A stretch of DNA of 64,000 nucleotides from Actinomycetes bacterium (GTDB lineage Bacteria > Planctomycetota > Phycisphaerae > JAACET01): NCBI GenBank assembly GCA_030614915.1, contig JAUXAG010000009.1:46216-110215 (forward strand), given 5' to 3'. Within the stretch, counting starts at the first letter, position 1, and the number at the start of each line of letters is the position of its first letter. The notes beneath the pieces are model-generated. The model saw only the letters and a list, made by a program, of their open reading frames with translations, was not told the origin of the DNA and ran no database searches. This document shows, piece after piece, positions 43,730-52,800 of this stretch. Position numbers and translations under genes: made by a program.

Positions 43730-45246
43730 CCAAGTTTTCCAAGATTCTCTTTTCTGCCGATTCTCTTTCCGCAAACCTACGCCTATATTCGTTGGCTCAC
43801 ATTCTCTTCCGCGCCGTTGGTTTTGCCCGCATGGTCCTTCTAACCTGGATCCTAGGGCAGACCCAATTTGGCCTGTTCAGTGTTGCCTTGGCCTTTACCA
43901 ACATTACTGCCTCTATGGTCTTGCTCGGTGCCCCCTCAGCCCTGGAACGCTACATCCCCCTCTATCAGAACACTCATCGCCTCAAGGCCTTCCTCCGACG
44001 CATCATCCCCGTATGTCTGGCTATCGTCGTCCTGGGCGTTGTGCTCCTGGCCCTGAATATAGACTTCCTCTCATCTCTAGTATTCAGCCTCACTACTTTT
44101 GATCCAGCCAGCATTCAAACCATACACCAATTCTCTCAGCTCACAGCCGCCTGTATTGCTGCGGTTTTTGCCGCCGCTTGTTTTCATATGATCGTCTCCT
44201 GTCTCAAGGGCCTGCGCTTCTTCCGGGCCGTCGCCGCTTTGGAGCTCACTCAAGCCCTGTTGTTCACCGCCTTGGCCGTTGCCCTGCTGCTCGGCTACCT
44301 TCGCCAGCCCATAGTTGTCCTCTCCGCTCAAGCCCTGAGCATGGCCCTCACTGCCGCACTCTTGGGATCGTTACTGCTCCTCAATCTGCGGTCCTCCACA
44401 GACCAGAATCACTCGATCTCTTCCAGCCGATACCTCTCTCGTTTTGCCGCCTTTGCCGTCTGGGGCTTGCCCGGAACCATTACTTGGCGATTGTTACTGG
44501 TTTTCCCTCTTTGGTATTTGAATCGAACTCACGGCCCAGGCACCGCCGGAACCTACTCCGCCTATTTCCGCTTGGTCAATATCATCTTTTTTGTCTCTGT
44601 CCCCTTCTGGTCGGTCATGAACATCCACGCCGTTCGCCGCTGGGTCCAGGCCAAGTATGAGCTGGCCCGTTCTACCGTCGAGGTCGGCTTTCGAGCTTTT
44701 TCTTTACTTCTGTTACTCATCTGCCTTGCCCTTACCCTTGGCGCCCCTTTATTGAGTCGTTTGTTTCCCGCTGGATTTACCGCCGGAGCCCAACATGTCC
44801 GCTTCCTATGTTTACCTGCTCTCTTGGCCGCCAACTTCGGATTGGTTCATCTCTTGGCCCATTTGCTCGAACGCCCCGGCCTGCGCGTATTGGCCTTGAC
44901 CTTTGGCACTGTCACCCTCCTCGCCGCCGGTTACCTTCTCATTCCCGCTTACGGCATAACCGGTGCCGCACTCTCCGCCGCCTTGGGCCTGAGCCTAGCC
45001 ACCGGACTCGGCCTGCTCATGCTGGCTTCTCGACGTTGTTATTTATCAATCTCTACCTGGATCGTCCTCGCCTGCCCCGCACTTTTACTCATCCCCAATT
45101 ATTTTTTTCTGGTGGGCTCATTTCTCCTTCTAATACTACTGGTCGTCTTCTCTGGCCTGTTTTTTTCTGCCCAGGACAAGCAGTACGCGATTGATTCTTT
45201 CCTCCAAGCTCTCAAACGCTTTTGGTCCAAGGGGTCCTCTTCGTGA
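43726..45246 (+). CDS. Polysaccharide flippase (Wzx/MATE-like)
   Basis: A 506-residue protein of about 14 TM helices from the oligosaccharide flippase family: LAHILFRAVGFARMVLLTWILGQTQFGLFSVA at the N-terminus and the paired six-helix layout. Wzx moves undecaprenyl-linked units to the periplasm. Start and stop overlap the neighbours (ATGA with the Wzy gene, GTGA with the glycosyltransferase), a tightly coupled trio. Confidence 0.88.
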   Translation: MTKFSKILFSADSLSANLRLYSLAHILFRAVGFARMVLLTWILGQTQFGLFSVALAFTNITASMVLLGAPSALERYIPLYQNTHRLKAFLRRIIPVCLAIVVLGVVLLALNIDFLSSLVFSLTTFDPASIQTIHQFSQLTAACIAAVFAAACFHMIVSCLKGLRFFRAVAALELTQALLFTALAVALLLGYLRQPIVVLSAQALSMALTAALLGSLLLLNLRSSTDQNHSISSSRYLSRFAAFAVWGLPGTITWRLLLVFPLWYLNRTHGPGTAGTYSAYFRLVNIIFFVSVPFWSVMNIHAVRRWVQAKYELARSTVEVGFRAFSLLLLLICLALTLGAPLLSRLFPAGFTAGAQHVRFLCLPALLAANFGLVHLLAHLLERPGLRVLALTFGTVTLLAAGYLLIPAYGITGAALSAALGLSLATGLGLLMLASRRCYLSISTWIVLACPALLLIPNYFFLVGSFLLLILLVVFSGLFFSAQDKQYAIDSFLQALKRFWSKGSSS

Positions 45247-47372
45247 AGATTTCAGCCATAATCTGCACCTCCAATCGCCCCGCCGGCCTGGCCGGTTTGC
45301 TCCGAGCCCTACTTGCCCAGCAGCGCCTGCCCGATCAGCTCGTCATCGTTGAGGACCGCCAAGGCCCCGAGCCCCGCGAGATGCTAAGCGCCTTCAGGGG
45401 CAAAGCTGTCCAGGTCTGCTATCTTCGCCGATCCTCACCCGGTCTGACCGCCTCGCGCAATCTGGCCCTGGCCCACGCCTCCGGAGACTTGCTGAGTTTT
45501 TTCGATGACGATACCACCCCTGCCCCCGATTATCTGCACGCCGTCGAGCAGGTCTTTGCTGCCGATACCACCGCTCGCCTCGGCGGATTGGCGCCCGTTC
45601 TCGAGCCCTGGGACCATCGCCCCGGCCCCGGCGATCGCTTATGGCAATTCCTCATGCACCTCACCGGCCTGTGGTCCTTGCCCCATCGCCCCTCTCGCCC
45701 GATATTCTCACAAGCCGTCTGCTTTCGCTTTGGCCTGCGCCCCGCCTCCTTTCTCCCTGGCGTAGTCACTTATCGCCGAGCTGCACTCCACAATCTCCGC
45801 TTTGATCAGCGTCTGGCCGACTATGCCTTGGCCGAGGACCTTGACCTCAGTTTTTCCCTGCCCGACCGATGGCAGTTATACCGCTGCACCGCCCTGCGAA
45901 TCCGCCATCACCACGACCCCCTGCACCGCCCGGACCGTTTGACCATGGGCAGGATGTTAGCCCGCAATCTCCTCTACATCACTTGCAAGCACACCGGCCT
46001 TCGCATCGGCACCTTGGTCGTTTTGCTCTGGCAGCTCATCGGCCTCTGCTCTGCTCACCTGTTATTCACCATTTTAGGAAACACCTCCAGCCACTTGGCC
46101 TGGCTCGCCGGAATCCTTCGCGGCCTTCTCCCAGCCCTGAACAATCTCCGTGATAGTGTCCCCAAATCCCCGAATGTCATTGCGAGAAGCGAAGCGACGA
46201 AGCAATCTCAACCGTTCGCGGCCGAAAAACTGATCAAACACGCTACTCGTCCCAAACACATTCTCTTTATCCTCAACACTCTTGCCCCCGGCGGTGCCGA
46301 GCAGCTCACCCTTACCCTCCTCCAAGGTCTCAATCCCCAGCGCTTCAGCACTTCTCTGCTCTGCCTTCAGGACCCCGGCCCTCTAGCCCCCAAGCTGCCC
46401 CGCTCAGTTCACTTTTATCACAACTTCTCTGCTCACAAATTCGACCTCTCCGTTCTGCCTTCCATGGTTCGCCTGATTCTTCGCCGCCGCATCGATTTAC
46501 TCGTTTCCGTCGGCAATGGTGGCGACCGCATGTTCTTCTCTTCGCTGGCTTCTCTGCTGACCGCTCGTCCCCTGCTTCTTTGGTGCCATTCATACCCTAC
46601 CCTCGCTGAGCCCACCTTTGAACGGTTCAATCGGCTTCTGCGCACCATTACCAGCACCTTTGTAGCCGTCTCTGCCGCCCAGGCTCAGGCCCTTACCCGC
46701 GTCCTGCACATTCCCACCTCGCGCATCGAACTCATCGAGAACGCCCTGCCCCCTGCCGCCGCCGCTTCGACTCAAACACCTTCCGCCCGCCAGTTGGCCT
46801 CCTTTCGTAATAACCTGAATCTTCCAGCCGGCGCCTTTCTAATCGCCACCGTTGCCAACTTGCGTCCCGTAAAGGCCCACGATGTTCTCATCGACGCCGC
46901 CGCCGAGGTCCTTCCCCACCACTACAACGTCTATTTCCTGCTCATCGGCCAAGGTCCTCAGGACGAAGTTATCCGCCGCCATATCGACCTCCTAAAGATC
47001 GACCGAAACCGCATCATATTTCTTGGCCAACGTTTGGATGTCCCCCAGTTGCTCTGTCACTGTAACCTCTTCGTTTTACCTTCTTACAGGGAGTCTTTTG
47101 GCCTGGCCCTCCTGGAAGCCATGGCCGTTGGCCTGCCGGTCATCGCCACCGACACCCCTGCCCTGCGATCTCTCATCAACCATAATCGCACCGGCCTATT
47201 GGTCCGGGCTGGCCGACCACACCGCTTGGCCCAGGCTATTCTCGCTCTGCTCAGCGACCCCGACCGACGAACTGCCCTCGCTGAGCGGGCTCGCCGCTTC
47301 GCCCGCCAGAAACGCTTTTCTATCCCCTCCATGATCACGGCCTTTGAAGGCCTCTTCGAACTGCTGTCTTGA
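45243..47372 (+). CDS. Two-domain glycosyltransferase: GT2 plus GT4, joined across a dispersed repeat
   Basis: Residues 1-300 are a GT2 (GT-A) enzyme (AIICTSNRPAGLAGLLRALL, SFFDDDTTPAPDYL, AEDLDLSFSL) with a C-terminal membrane segment. Residues from about 330 to 709 are a complete GT4 (GT-B) enzyme (ILFILNTLAPGGAEQLTLTLLQ, YRESFGLALLEAMAVGLPVIATD). Between them the translation reads NVIARSEATKQS, the product of an intergenic repeat. It looks like two genes fused in frame through a repeat. GTG 45243 with AAGGGG. Each half should add one sugar to the EPS unit. Confidence 0.88.
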   Translation: MKISAIICTSNRPAGLAGLLRALLAQQRLPDQLVIVEDRQGPEPREMLSAFRGKAVQVCYLRRSSPGLTASRNLALAHASGDLLSFFDDDTTPAPDYLHAVEQVFAADTTARLGGLAPVLEPWDHRPGPGDRLWQFLMHLTGLWSLPHRPSRPIFSQAVCFRFGLRPASFLPGVVTYRRAALHNLRFDQRLADYALAEDLDLSFSLPDRWQLYRCTALRIRHHHDPLHRPDRLTMGRMLARNLLYITCKHTGLRIGTLVVLLWQLIGLCSAHLLFTILGNTSSHLAWLAGILRGLLPALNNLRDSVPKSPNVIARSEATKQSQPFAAEKLIKHATRPKHILFILNTLAPGGAEQLTLTLLQGLNPQRFSTSLLCLQDPGPLAPKLPRSVHFYHNFSAHKFDLSVLPSMVRLILRRRIDLLVSVGNGGDRMFFSSLASLLTARPLLLWCHSYPTLAEPTFERFNRLLRTITSTFVAVSAAQAQALTRVLHIPTSRIELIENALPPAAAASTQTPSARQLASFRNNLNLPAGAFLIATVANLRPVKAHDVLIDAAAEVLPHHYNVYFLLIGQGPQDEVIRRHIDLLKIDRNRIIFLGQRLDVPQLLCHCNLFVLPSYRESFGLALLEAMAVGLPVIATDTPALRSLINHNRTGLLVRAGRPHRLAQAILALLSDPDRRTALAERARRFARQKRFSIPSMITAFEGLFELLS
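46175..46210 (+). repeat. TGTCATTGCGAG-type dispersed repeat inside a coding region
   Basis: TGTCATTGCGAG...GAAGCGACGAAGCAATCTC is a widely spread intergenic repeat; a variant copy with TGTCATTGCGAG and GGCAATCTCT is at 60099-60138. Here it is translated in frame as the linker of the GT2-GT4 protein. Confidence 0.8.
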
Positions 47373-47566
47373 GCCCTCTTGACCGATACAAGTATTGCTT
47401 GCCTTGATTGTCATCCCCGCGCAGGCTTGTCCCTGCGAAGGCAGGGGCGGGGATCCAGTTCGTTTTTCTTTCAAGATTTAATAAAAGATTTAATGTTTGG
47501 TATGTGATTTGAGAAGTAGGAATAAAATGAGGCTATCAAGACCTTTTGGAATGGAAGAAGAGGCGG

Positions 47567-48496
47567 CTAGAAATACTGACCAGCAGAGCGTGTAATATCT
47601 GGGGAATCACCAAGAACAATTGAAAAATGCCATAGAGTGGCACGCATCCTATTAGCAAACACTCGAACGTTCAATTCCAATTTAAGAGAGGAAGGCTTGC
47701 TAGTAAAACAAATGGAACCGCAATGAATGGGTAATTGCCTGTGAATTACTTCCTTAAAGCGAAACCCGTATAAGGATTGTCCAGGATTGATGTTGGATAC
47801 GTCTCTAAGACCCTTTACTCCCTTGATTGCTTCAAATTCTTCAGCGTTGCGAACTTCGACAGTTACTACTGCGTGTTCAGCAATCGCACTGGATAGGTTC
47901 TTTATGCGGATGGGTAGTTCCCAATGCTTTTCGTCTTTCTTGGTGATTACTTCCTCCATTATATCAGGCACGAGTACTGGGCTTTCAGTTGCGGCAAAAA
48001 GTCTTTTTATCATCTCGTGGGGGCATTTCTCGAATCCTATGCCAGTGTGGTAGTAGAAATGCCTGTCCCTAACGACTTGGACCGGGTCCCCAGATGTCTG
48101 TAGAACGCAAACAACCACAACTCCTTTTGTATGGCTGACATTCTGCTTCAACGTCTTAATCTGTGCATTCGTTATTGATGGTGTAGTCAGGCTTGGTATT
48201 TTCGCCTGGACCTGACGGGCGAAACCATCACAATTGCCTACATGAACTATTTGAGTTAATACGTCCAATTTGCTCTGCAAATGCTTGTCGGTCTCAACTC
48301 CATAGAGAATGACACCCCCCGCTGTGTTGGAAAAGCCAGACAATGCCTTCGAAAGATGGACTTGCAGTTTTTGGTCAAGCTGAGGTCTGTGCGGAGCCTT
48401 ACACTCAAGGTGAAGTGTCTCTGTGTCTCCGTTATTATCCTGGATTTTCTCAATAGAGTCCAGGGACTTGTATATTGCAATTGCTGCTTCACTCAT
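47567..48496 (-). CDS. AlbA_2 (Schlafen-type DNA-binding) domain protein
   Basis: The 309-residue protein starts with an AlbA_2 domain: ETLHLECKAPHRP, LSKALSGFSNTAGGVILYGVE, and VVVVCVLQTSGDPVQV..RHFYYHTG. The C-terminal half is a beta-rich domain of unknown type (LPIRIKNLSSAIAEHAVVTVEV). AlbA_2 proteins bind nucleic acids and occur in regulators and phage-defence genes. ATG 48496 with AGGAG. It lies in the AT-rich island, so horizontal origin is likely. Confidence 0.78.
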   Translation of the reverse strand: MSEAAIAIYKSLDSIEKIQDNNGDTETLHLECKAPHRPQLDQKLQVHLSKALSGFSNTAGGVILYGVETDKHLQSKLDVLTQIVHVGNCDGFARQVQAKIPSLTTPSITNAQIKTLKQNVSHTKGVVVVCVLQTSGDPVQVVRDRHFYYHTGIGFEKCPHEMIKRLFAATESPVLVPDIMEEVITKKDEKHWELPIRIKNLSSAIAEHAVVTVEVRNAEEFEAIKGVKGLRDVSNINPGQSLYGFRFKEVIHRQLPIHCGSICFTSKPSSLKLELNVRVFANRMRATLWHFSIVLGDSPDITRSAGQYF

Positions 48497-48609
48497 AGTA
48501 TTCTCCTGCTAATAGTTCTTATGGGATGAAAATATAGCCATAAAACTAATTAACGCTATATCAATCCATATAAAAATATGTTGTTGTTTGTTCATTATAA
48601 TTCCTAATT

Positions 48610-49245
48610 CTATTCAACTTCTTCAGTTTCTTCTATAAAATCTATTCTTTTTCGGATGGCTGTACGAATTTGGCGCAAAATAGGGCTTACTATCTCTTCC
48701 AAAAGAGCCGCACCGATTTTATCTGTATACACTCCTCTATCAAATTTATCCATAAGAGCGGTTAGGTGATTAAGGCATTGTGAAGTTAATTCGTTACATA
48801 ATTCAAATATCTCTGTTGAATAAAAGGGCATATTGCCACCAACAATATCACCTGTTTTCGTAACCAAAGCCATTGTCTCAATTATCTTCTTACTACATAA
48901 GTTCTTCTTCTCGGCAGTATCTCTTCCGCTTGATACATAAGGGTCAATGGTAGTTGTTAAGTTTGATATTTCTAATAGATGTTTCCATAAATCCTTGTAA
49001 ATATTAAACTCTGTCTCAAATTGAACCTTATGAATTGTCTGCTTTTTGGCATATTCAGCCTTTAGACCTTCTATATCTTTACTAAGATTTTTCTGTCTCT
49101 CCTCTGTTTCTCTGGCAAAGTCCCTCTGCTTCCTATCCCTCCGTCTGTTCAACAATGTATCTATTATCCATTTGATAGCCCCTCCAAGAGCCACAAGACA
49201 CAAAAGCCCAAATGTCAGATGTTCCAATTTTATCTTATCCCACAT
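48610..49245 (-). CDS. Hypothetical membrane coiled-coil protein
   Basis: Not recognised. The 211-residue protein has one TM helix (LTFGLLCLVALGGAIKWII), a basic patch (NRRRDRKQR), a coiled coil (about 45-85) and a helical C-terminal domain. ATG 49245 has AGGGGAAG; the frame also opens at GTG 49284. It lies 114 nt upstream of the AlbA_2 gene on the same strand. The pair may act together, with this protein as membrane anchor or effector, but that is speculation. Confidence 0.7.
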   Translation of the reverse strand: MWDKIKLEHLTFGLLCLVALGGAIKWIIDTLLNRRRDRKQRDFARETEERQKNLSKDIEGLKAEYAKKQTIHKVQFETEFNIYKDLWKHLLEISNLTTTIDPYVSSGRDTAEKKNLCSKKIIETMALVTKTGDIVGGNMPFYSTEIFELCNELTSQCLNHLTALMDKFDRGVYTDKIGAALLEEIVSPILRQIRTAIRKRIDFIEETEEVE

Positions 49246-49408
49246 TATTTCTTCCCCTAAAATACCCTTAAGAAGTGTCCACAAAACAATAACAAAATCC
49301 CCCCTTTAAGGGGCCTAAAAAATATAGGCTCTATGCTATATCCCCCCTTTTACCGATAGAAGTAGTGCTTAGCTACAGATTTCTTTCGCTCGTTTATCGG
49401 ACCTTCCT

Positions 49409-50413
49409 ATGCCTCCTTCCGATGCTGTTATTGCCATTACTTACCGCTGCAACGCCCGCTGCACTATGTGCAGCATCTGGCGCAGCAAACACCGCGACCT
49501 CCTCACCCCCGCCCACCTTGCCAGGCTCCCCCGCTCCCTCCGCACCGTCAATATTACCGGCGGCGAACCGTTTCTTCATCCCCGACTGCCCGACTTCATC
49601 TCCGCCGTTCGCACAAACCTGCCCCGCTCTACCATTACCATTTCCACCAACGCTCTGCTTCCCGATCGTATCCGCCAAATGCTTCCCGACCTCCTAATCC
49701 GCGACCGCCGTCTGCGCATTGCTGTCAGCCTTGACGGCCTGGCCGACGCCCACGACCGCATCCGCGGCCTGCCCGGCGCCTTCGACCACGCCATCCAGAC
49801 CATCGAGCACCTGAAACAGGCCCGCTTCCGGGGCCTGCGACTGGCCATGACCCTCTCCCAGGCCAATTCCGACCAGCTCTTGCCCGTTGCTGAGCTAGCC
49901 CGAAAGCTCGACCTCGAGCTCGGCATCGTCCCCGCTCACGCCTCTGCCGTTCATTTTTTCGCTGCCAAAGTCGCCTCGCCCAAATTAAACGTCCTCTTGC
50001 CTCAGCTCGATGTCTTTATCAATCAGCTCCTCCGCTCCGCGTCGCCAAAACTCTGGCTCCGCGCCCATTTCGCCCATCGAGTCGGCCAATACATCACCGG
50101 CTCTTTGCCCCCCTTCCCCTGCTCCGCCGCCGACGATTCCTTTTTCCTCCAGGCCGACGGCACAATTTACCCCTGCAACGTCTGCTCACCACCTTTGGGC
50201 AACATTATCGAAGACGACTTTGACCGTATCTGGTTTTCACCCTCCGCCCACGCCATCCGCCGGGGCCTGCGCAAGTGTGACCGCCGATGCTGGATGGTCT
50301 GCACCGCCCGTAGTTATTACCGAGCCCACCCAATAAAGATATTGCTTTGGATTCTCGCTCATAAATGCCGCGCCCACTCAAAACCACTTTCCGCTTCCAG
50401 CCACCAAGGATAA
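49409..50413 (+). CDS. Radical SAM protein with C-terminal cysteine cluster
   Basis: The 334-residue protein has the radical SAM motif CNARCTMC (Cys14, 18, 21), VNITGGEPFLHP, and a C-terminal SPASM-like region (FFLQADGTIYPCNVCSPPLGNI, CDRRCWMVC) able to hold an auxiliary cluster. Such proteins occur in EPS and glycan loci as modifiers, but the reaction here is unknown. The ATG start has no clear Shine-Dalgarno. The next gene starts 6 nt after its stop. Confidence 0.87.
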   Translation: MPPSDAVIAITYRCNARCTMCSIWRSKHRDLLTPAHLARLPRSLRTVNITGGEPFLHPRLPDFISAVRTNLPRSTITISTNALLPDRIRQMLPDLLIRDRRLRIAVSLDGLADAHDRIRGLPGAFDHAIQTIEHLKQARFRGLRLAMTLSQANSDQLLPVAELARKLDLELGIVPAHASAVHFFAAKVASPKLNVLLPQLDVFINQLLRSASPKLWLRAHFAHRVGQYITGSLPPFPCSAADDSFFLQADGTIYPCNVCSPPLGNIIEDDFDRIWFSPSAHAIRRGLRKCDRRCWMVCTARSYYRAHPIKILLWILAHKCRAHSKPLSASSHQG

Positions 50414-50419
50414 CTCACC

Positions 50420-51673
50420 GTGCGCGTACTGCTCATCAACAACTATTTATATCTTCGCGGCGGGGCCGAGCGCTCCTTCTTTGCCATAACCGACTTGCTC
50501 AAAGCTCACGGCCACGAGGTCATCCATTTCGCCTGCCGCCATCCCCAAAACATCCCCTCACCCTATGAATCCTTCTTTCCCACTTCCGGCCAACTGGACC
50601 GGTTGTCTTATTTTCTTACTGCCCCTGCCGCCCTGGCTCAAATGATCTACAACCGCCCCGCTGCCCAAGCCCTCTCTCGCCTGCTTCGCCGCGTCCGCCC
50701 GGACGTCGCCCACTTGAACAATATCTACCATCACCTTTCGCCCTCTATCTTGCCCGTCTTAGCCCGCCACAACATACCTACCGTCCTTCACCTTAGAGAC
50801 CCCAAGCTCATCTGCCCAGCCATCTACATGTTCCGCCGCGGGCGTTTCTGCAACCTTTGCCTGGGCCACCGCATTTGGCCGCTCCTTCTGCACCGTTGCT
50901 CCCAGCACTCCTTAGCCCGTTCCGTGGGACTCGCCTTCGAAGCCCTCGCCCAGGACCTGTTTGGCTTTTATCGTCGTTGCGTGGACTTCTACATCTGCCC
51001 CAGCCGATTCCTTCACTGCCAAATTGTTTCCCGCGGTTTTCGAGCTTCCCGAGTCCTGACCCTGCCCAATTTCGTCACCGCACCTTCAACCAATACTCCC
51101 CTCGCCACCGACTCCGCTGCCCTGGACCTGCCCAACCGCTATCTTTTCTGCGCTTCTCGACTGACCTCGGACAAGGGGCTATTTATCCTCCTCGAAGCCG
51201 CCCGCCGCAAGCCCAACATCCCCCTTCTGATCGCCGGCCGAGGACCAGCCCGCCAGCAAATGTCTGCCTTTATTCAGCGTCATCAACTTTCCAATGTCCG
51301 CCTCTTGGACTTCCAGAACGAACAGGTCCTGGCACAGCTTTTCCGCAACGCCACCGCTAGCATCGTCCCCTCTCTTCTTCCCGAGAATTGTCCCAACGTT
51401 ATCCTCGAATCCGCCGCTCAGTCTTGCCCAGTCATTGCCAGCGACCTCGGCGGCATTGACGAGCTCATCACCGACCGCCACAACGGCTGGCTTATAACCC
51501 CCGGCCAACCGGACAGCCTCGCCCAGGCCATGAGTCAGGCCTTCACCGATCCCCAGGGCAGCGCCCGCCTTGGCCGCGCCGCCAAACAGCGGATCATTCA
51601 AGATCACCATCCCGAACGCTTTTACTGCACTCTCATCGAGATTTACCGCCGAGCACAGGAGTTCCACCAGTGA
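50420..51673 (+). CDS. GT4 family glycosyltransferase
   Basis: The 417-residue GT-B enzyme begins VLLINNYLYLRGGAERSFF and has the donor-binding part LFCASRLTSDKGLFILLEA and the E-x7-E type region PENCPNVILESAAQSCPVIASDLGG. A cysteine-rich insert (CNLCLGHRIW) typical of some EPS glycosyltransferases is at about residue 150. GTG 50420. Its stop overlaps the GTG of the next gene. Confidence 0.9.
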   Translation: MRVLLINNYLYLRGGAERSFFAITDLLKAHGHEVIHFACRHPQNIPSPYESFFPTSGQLDRLSYFLTAPAALAQMIYNRPAAQALSRLLRRVRPDVAHLNNIYHHLSPSILPVLARHNIPTVLHLRDPKLICPAIYMFRRGRFCNLCLGHRIWPLLLHRCSQHSLARSVGLAFEALAQDLFGFYRRCVDFYICPSRFLHCQIVSRGFRASRVLTLPNFVTAPSTNTPLATDSAALDLPNRYLFCASRLTSDKGLFILLEAARRKPNIPLLIAGRGPARQQMSAFIQRHQLSNVRLLDFQNEQVLAQLFRNATASIVPSLLPENCPNVILESAAQSCPVIASDLGGIDELITDRHNGWLITPGQPDSLAQAMSQAFTDPQGSARLGRAAKQRIIQDHHPERFYCTLIEIYRRAQEFHQ

Positions 51674-52800
51674 AGATCGCCATGATCGGACAGAAGGGTA
51701 TCCCCGCCACTTTCGGCGGCGTCGAGACTTGCGTAGAGCACCTGTCCGCTGCCCTCGTTGCTCGCGGCCACAAGGTCACCGCCTACTGCCGACGCAACTA
51801 CACCCCGCCCAACACCCCTGCCTCTTACCGCGGCATCGATTTGCGCCTTCTCTCTTCGATTCCCACCAAGCACCTCGACGCCCTCTCTCACACTGCCTTT
51901 TCCCTGCTCGATCTTTTCGGCAGCGACGTTGATATTATCCATCTGCATTCCGTGGGCCCAGCCGTTCTCACCCCCTTGGCCCGCCTAACTGGCTTGCCCA
52001 CCGTCGTCACCATTCACGCTGCCGATTGGCTCCGCGACAAGTGGTCCACCCCCGCTCGATTCTGTCTGCGCCGAGCCCTGGATCTAGCCGTCAGATCCGC
52101 CAATTTGCTTACTACCGTCTCGCTATCGATGGTCGACTTTCTAGCCGATACTTACGCTGTAAAGGCGGTCTACATTCCCAATGGCATTGCCGTCCAAAAG
52201 GCAGTCCCGCTTGACTTATCGGACCGTTTCGGAATATCGGCCCAAAGGTTCATACTTTTTGCCGGCCGATTGGTCCCCGAAAAGGATGTTCACGTGCTCA
52301 TCCAGGCCTTTCAAAACCTCATCGCTCAACCCGCCTTTGCCGATACCCATTTGCTCTTGGCCGGCGATTCCACTTTCTCGGACTCTTATGTTTGCCGGCT
52401 CCGCCGCCTTGCCGGCCCAGCCACTCATTTTCTCGGCGTTGTTGATCCTTCCTCCCTGGCCTCCCTTTACTCCCAGGCCGACGTTTGTGTATTACCTTCC
52501 CGCTTGGAGGGCATGCCTCTGGTACTCCTCGAGGCCGCTTCACACGCCTGCCCCGTTATCGCCGCCGACATCCGGGCCCATCGTCACACCTTGGGAAATT
52601 TCGCTTACTATTTTCAGCCTGGTTCGACCCAGGACCTCCAGCGCGCCCTGGCCCAACTGCTCAACGACCACCGGCCCGCTGCCCAGCGCGCCAAGGACGC
52701 TCGACTTCATGTTAGCCGCATGTTTTCCTGGGACCGCATTGCCCAACAAATGGAGGACGCCTACCTATGCGCCTTGCGTCAGGCTTCGTCGCCCCGATAG
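51670..52800 (+). CDS. GT4 family glycosyltransferase
   Basis: A second GT-B enzyme of 376 aa: KIAMIGQKGIPATFGGVETCVEHLSAAL, IDIIHLHSVGP-like acceptor domain, FAGRLVPEKDVHVLIQAF, and PSRLEGMPLVLLEAASHACPVIAAD. The N-terminus resembles WcaA/WsaF-like rhamnosyl or mannosyl transferases (PATFGGVE). GTG 51670 overlaps the previous stop (GTGA). The last 34 nt overlap the sugar transferase gene. Confidence 0.9.
   Translation: MKIAMIGQKGIPATFGGVETCVEHLSAALVARGHKVTAYCRRNYTPPNTPASYRGIDLRLLSSIPTKHLDALSHTAFSLLDLFGSDVDIIHLHSVGPAVLTPLARLTGLPTVVTIHAADWLRDKWSTPARFCLRRALDLAVRSANLLTTVSLSMVDFLADTYAVKAVYIPNGIAVQKAVPLDLSDRFGISAQRFILFAGRLVPEKDVHVLIQAFQNLIAQPAFADTHLLLAGDSTFSDSYVCRLRRLAGPATHFLGVVDPSSLASLYSQADVCVLPSRLEGMPLVLLEAASHACPVIAADIRAHRHTLGNFAYYFQPGSTQDLQRALAQLLNDHRPAAQRAKDARLHVSRMFSWDRIAQQMEDAYLCALRQASSPR

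Larger units (their letters stand above)
47382..49370. mobile_element. AT-rich island with imperfect direct-repeat ends
   Basis: The segment is bounded by ACCGATACAAGTATTGCTT (47382-47400) and ACCGATAGAAGTAGTGCTT (49352-49370), 17 of 19 identical. Inside are two minus-strand genes, opposite to the EPS genes on both sides, and markedly lower GC than the surroundings. A GTCATCCCCGCGCAGG-type repeat lies at the left end (47409-47458). No transposase or integrase is present, so the insertion mechanism is unknown. Confidence 0.6.

Noticed and set aside
47382..49370. Toxin-antitoxin system
   Set aside because: Gene sizes, a 114-nt gap and the absence of toxin motifs do not fit a known pair.
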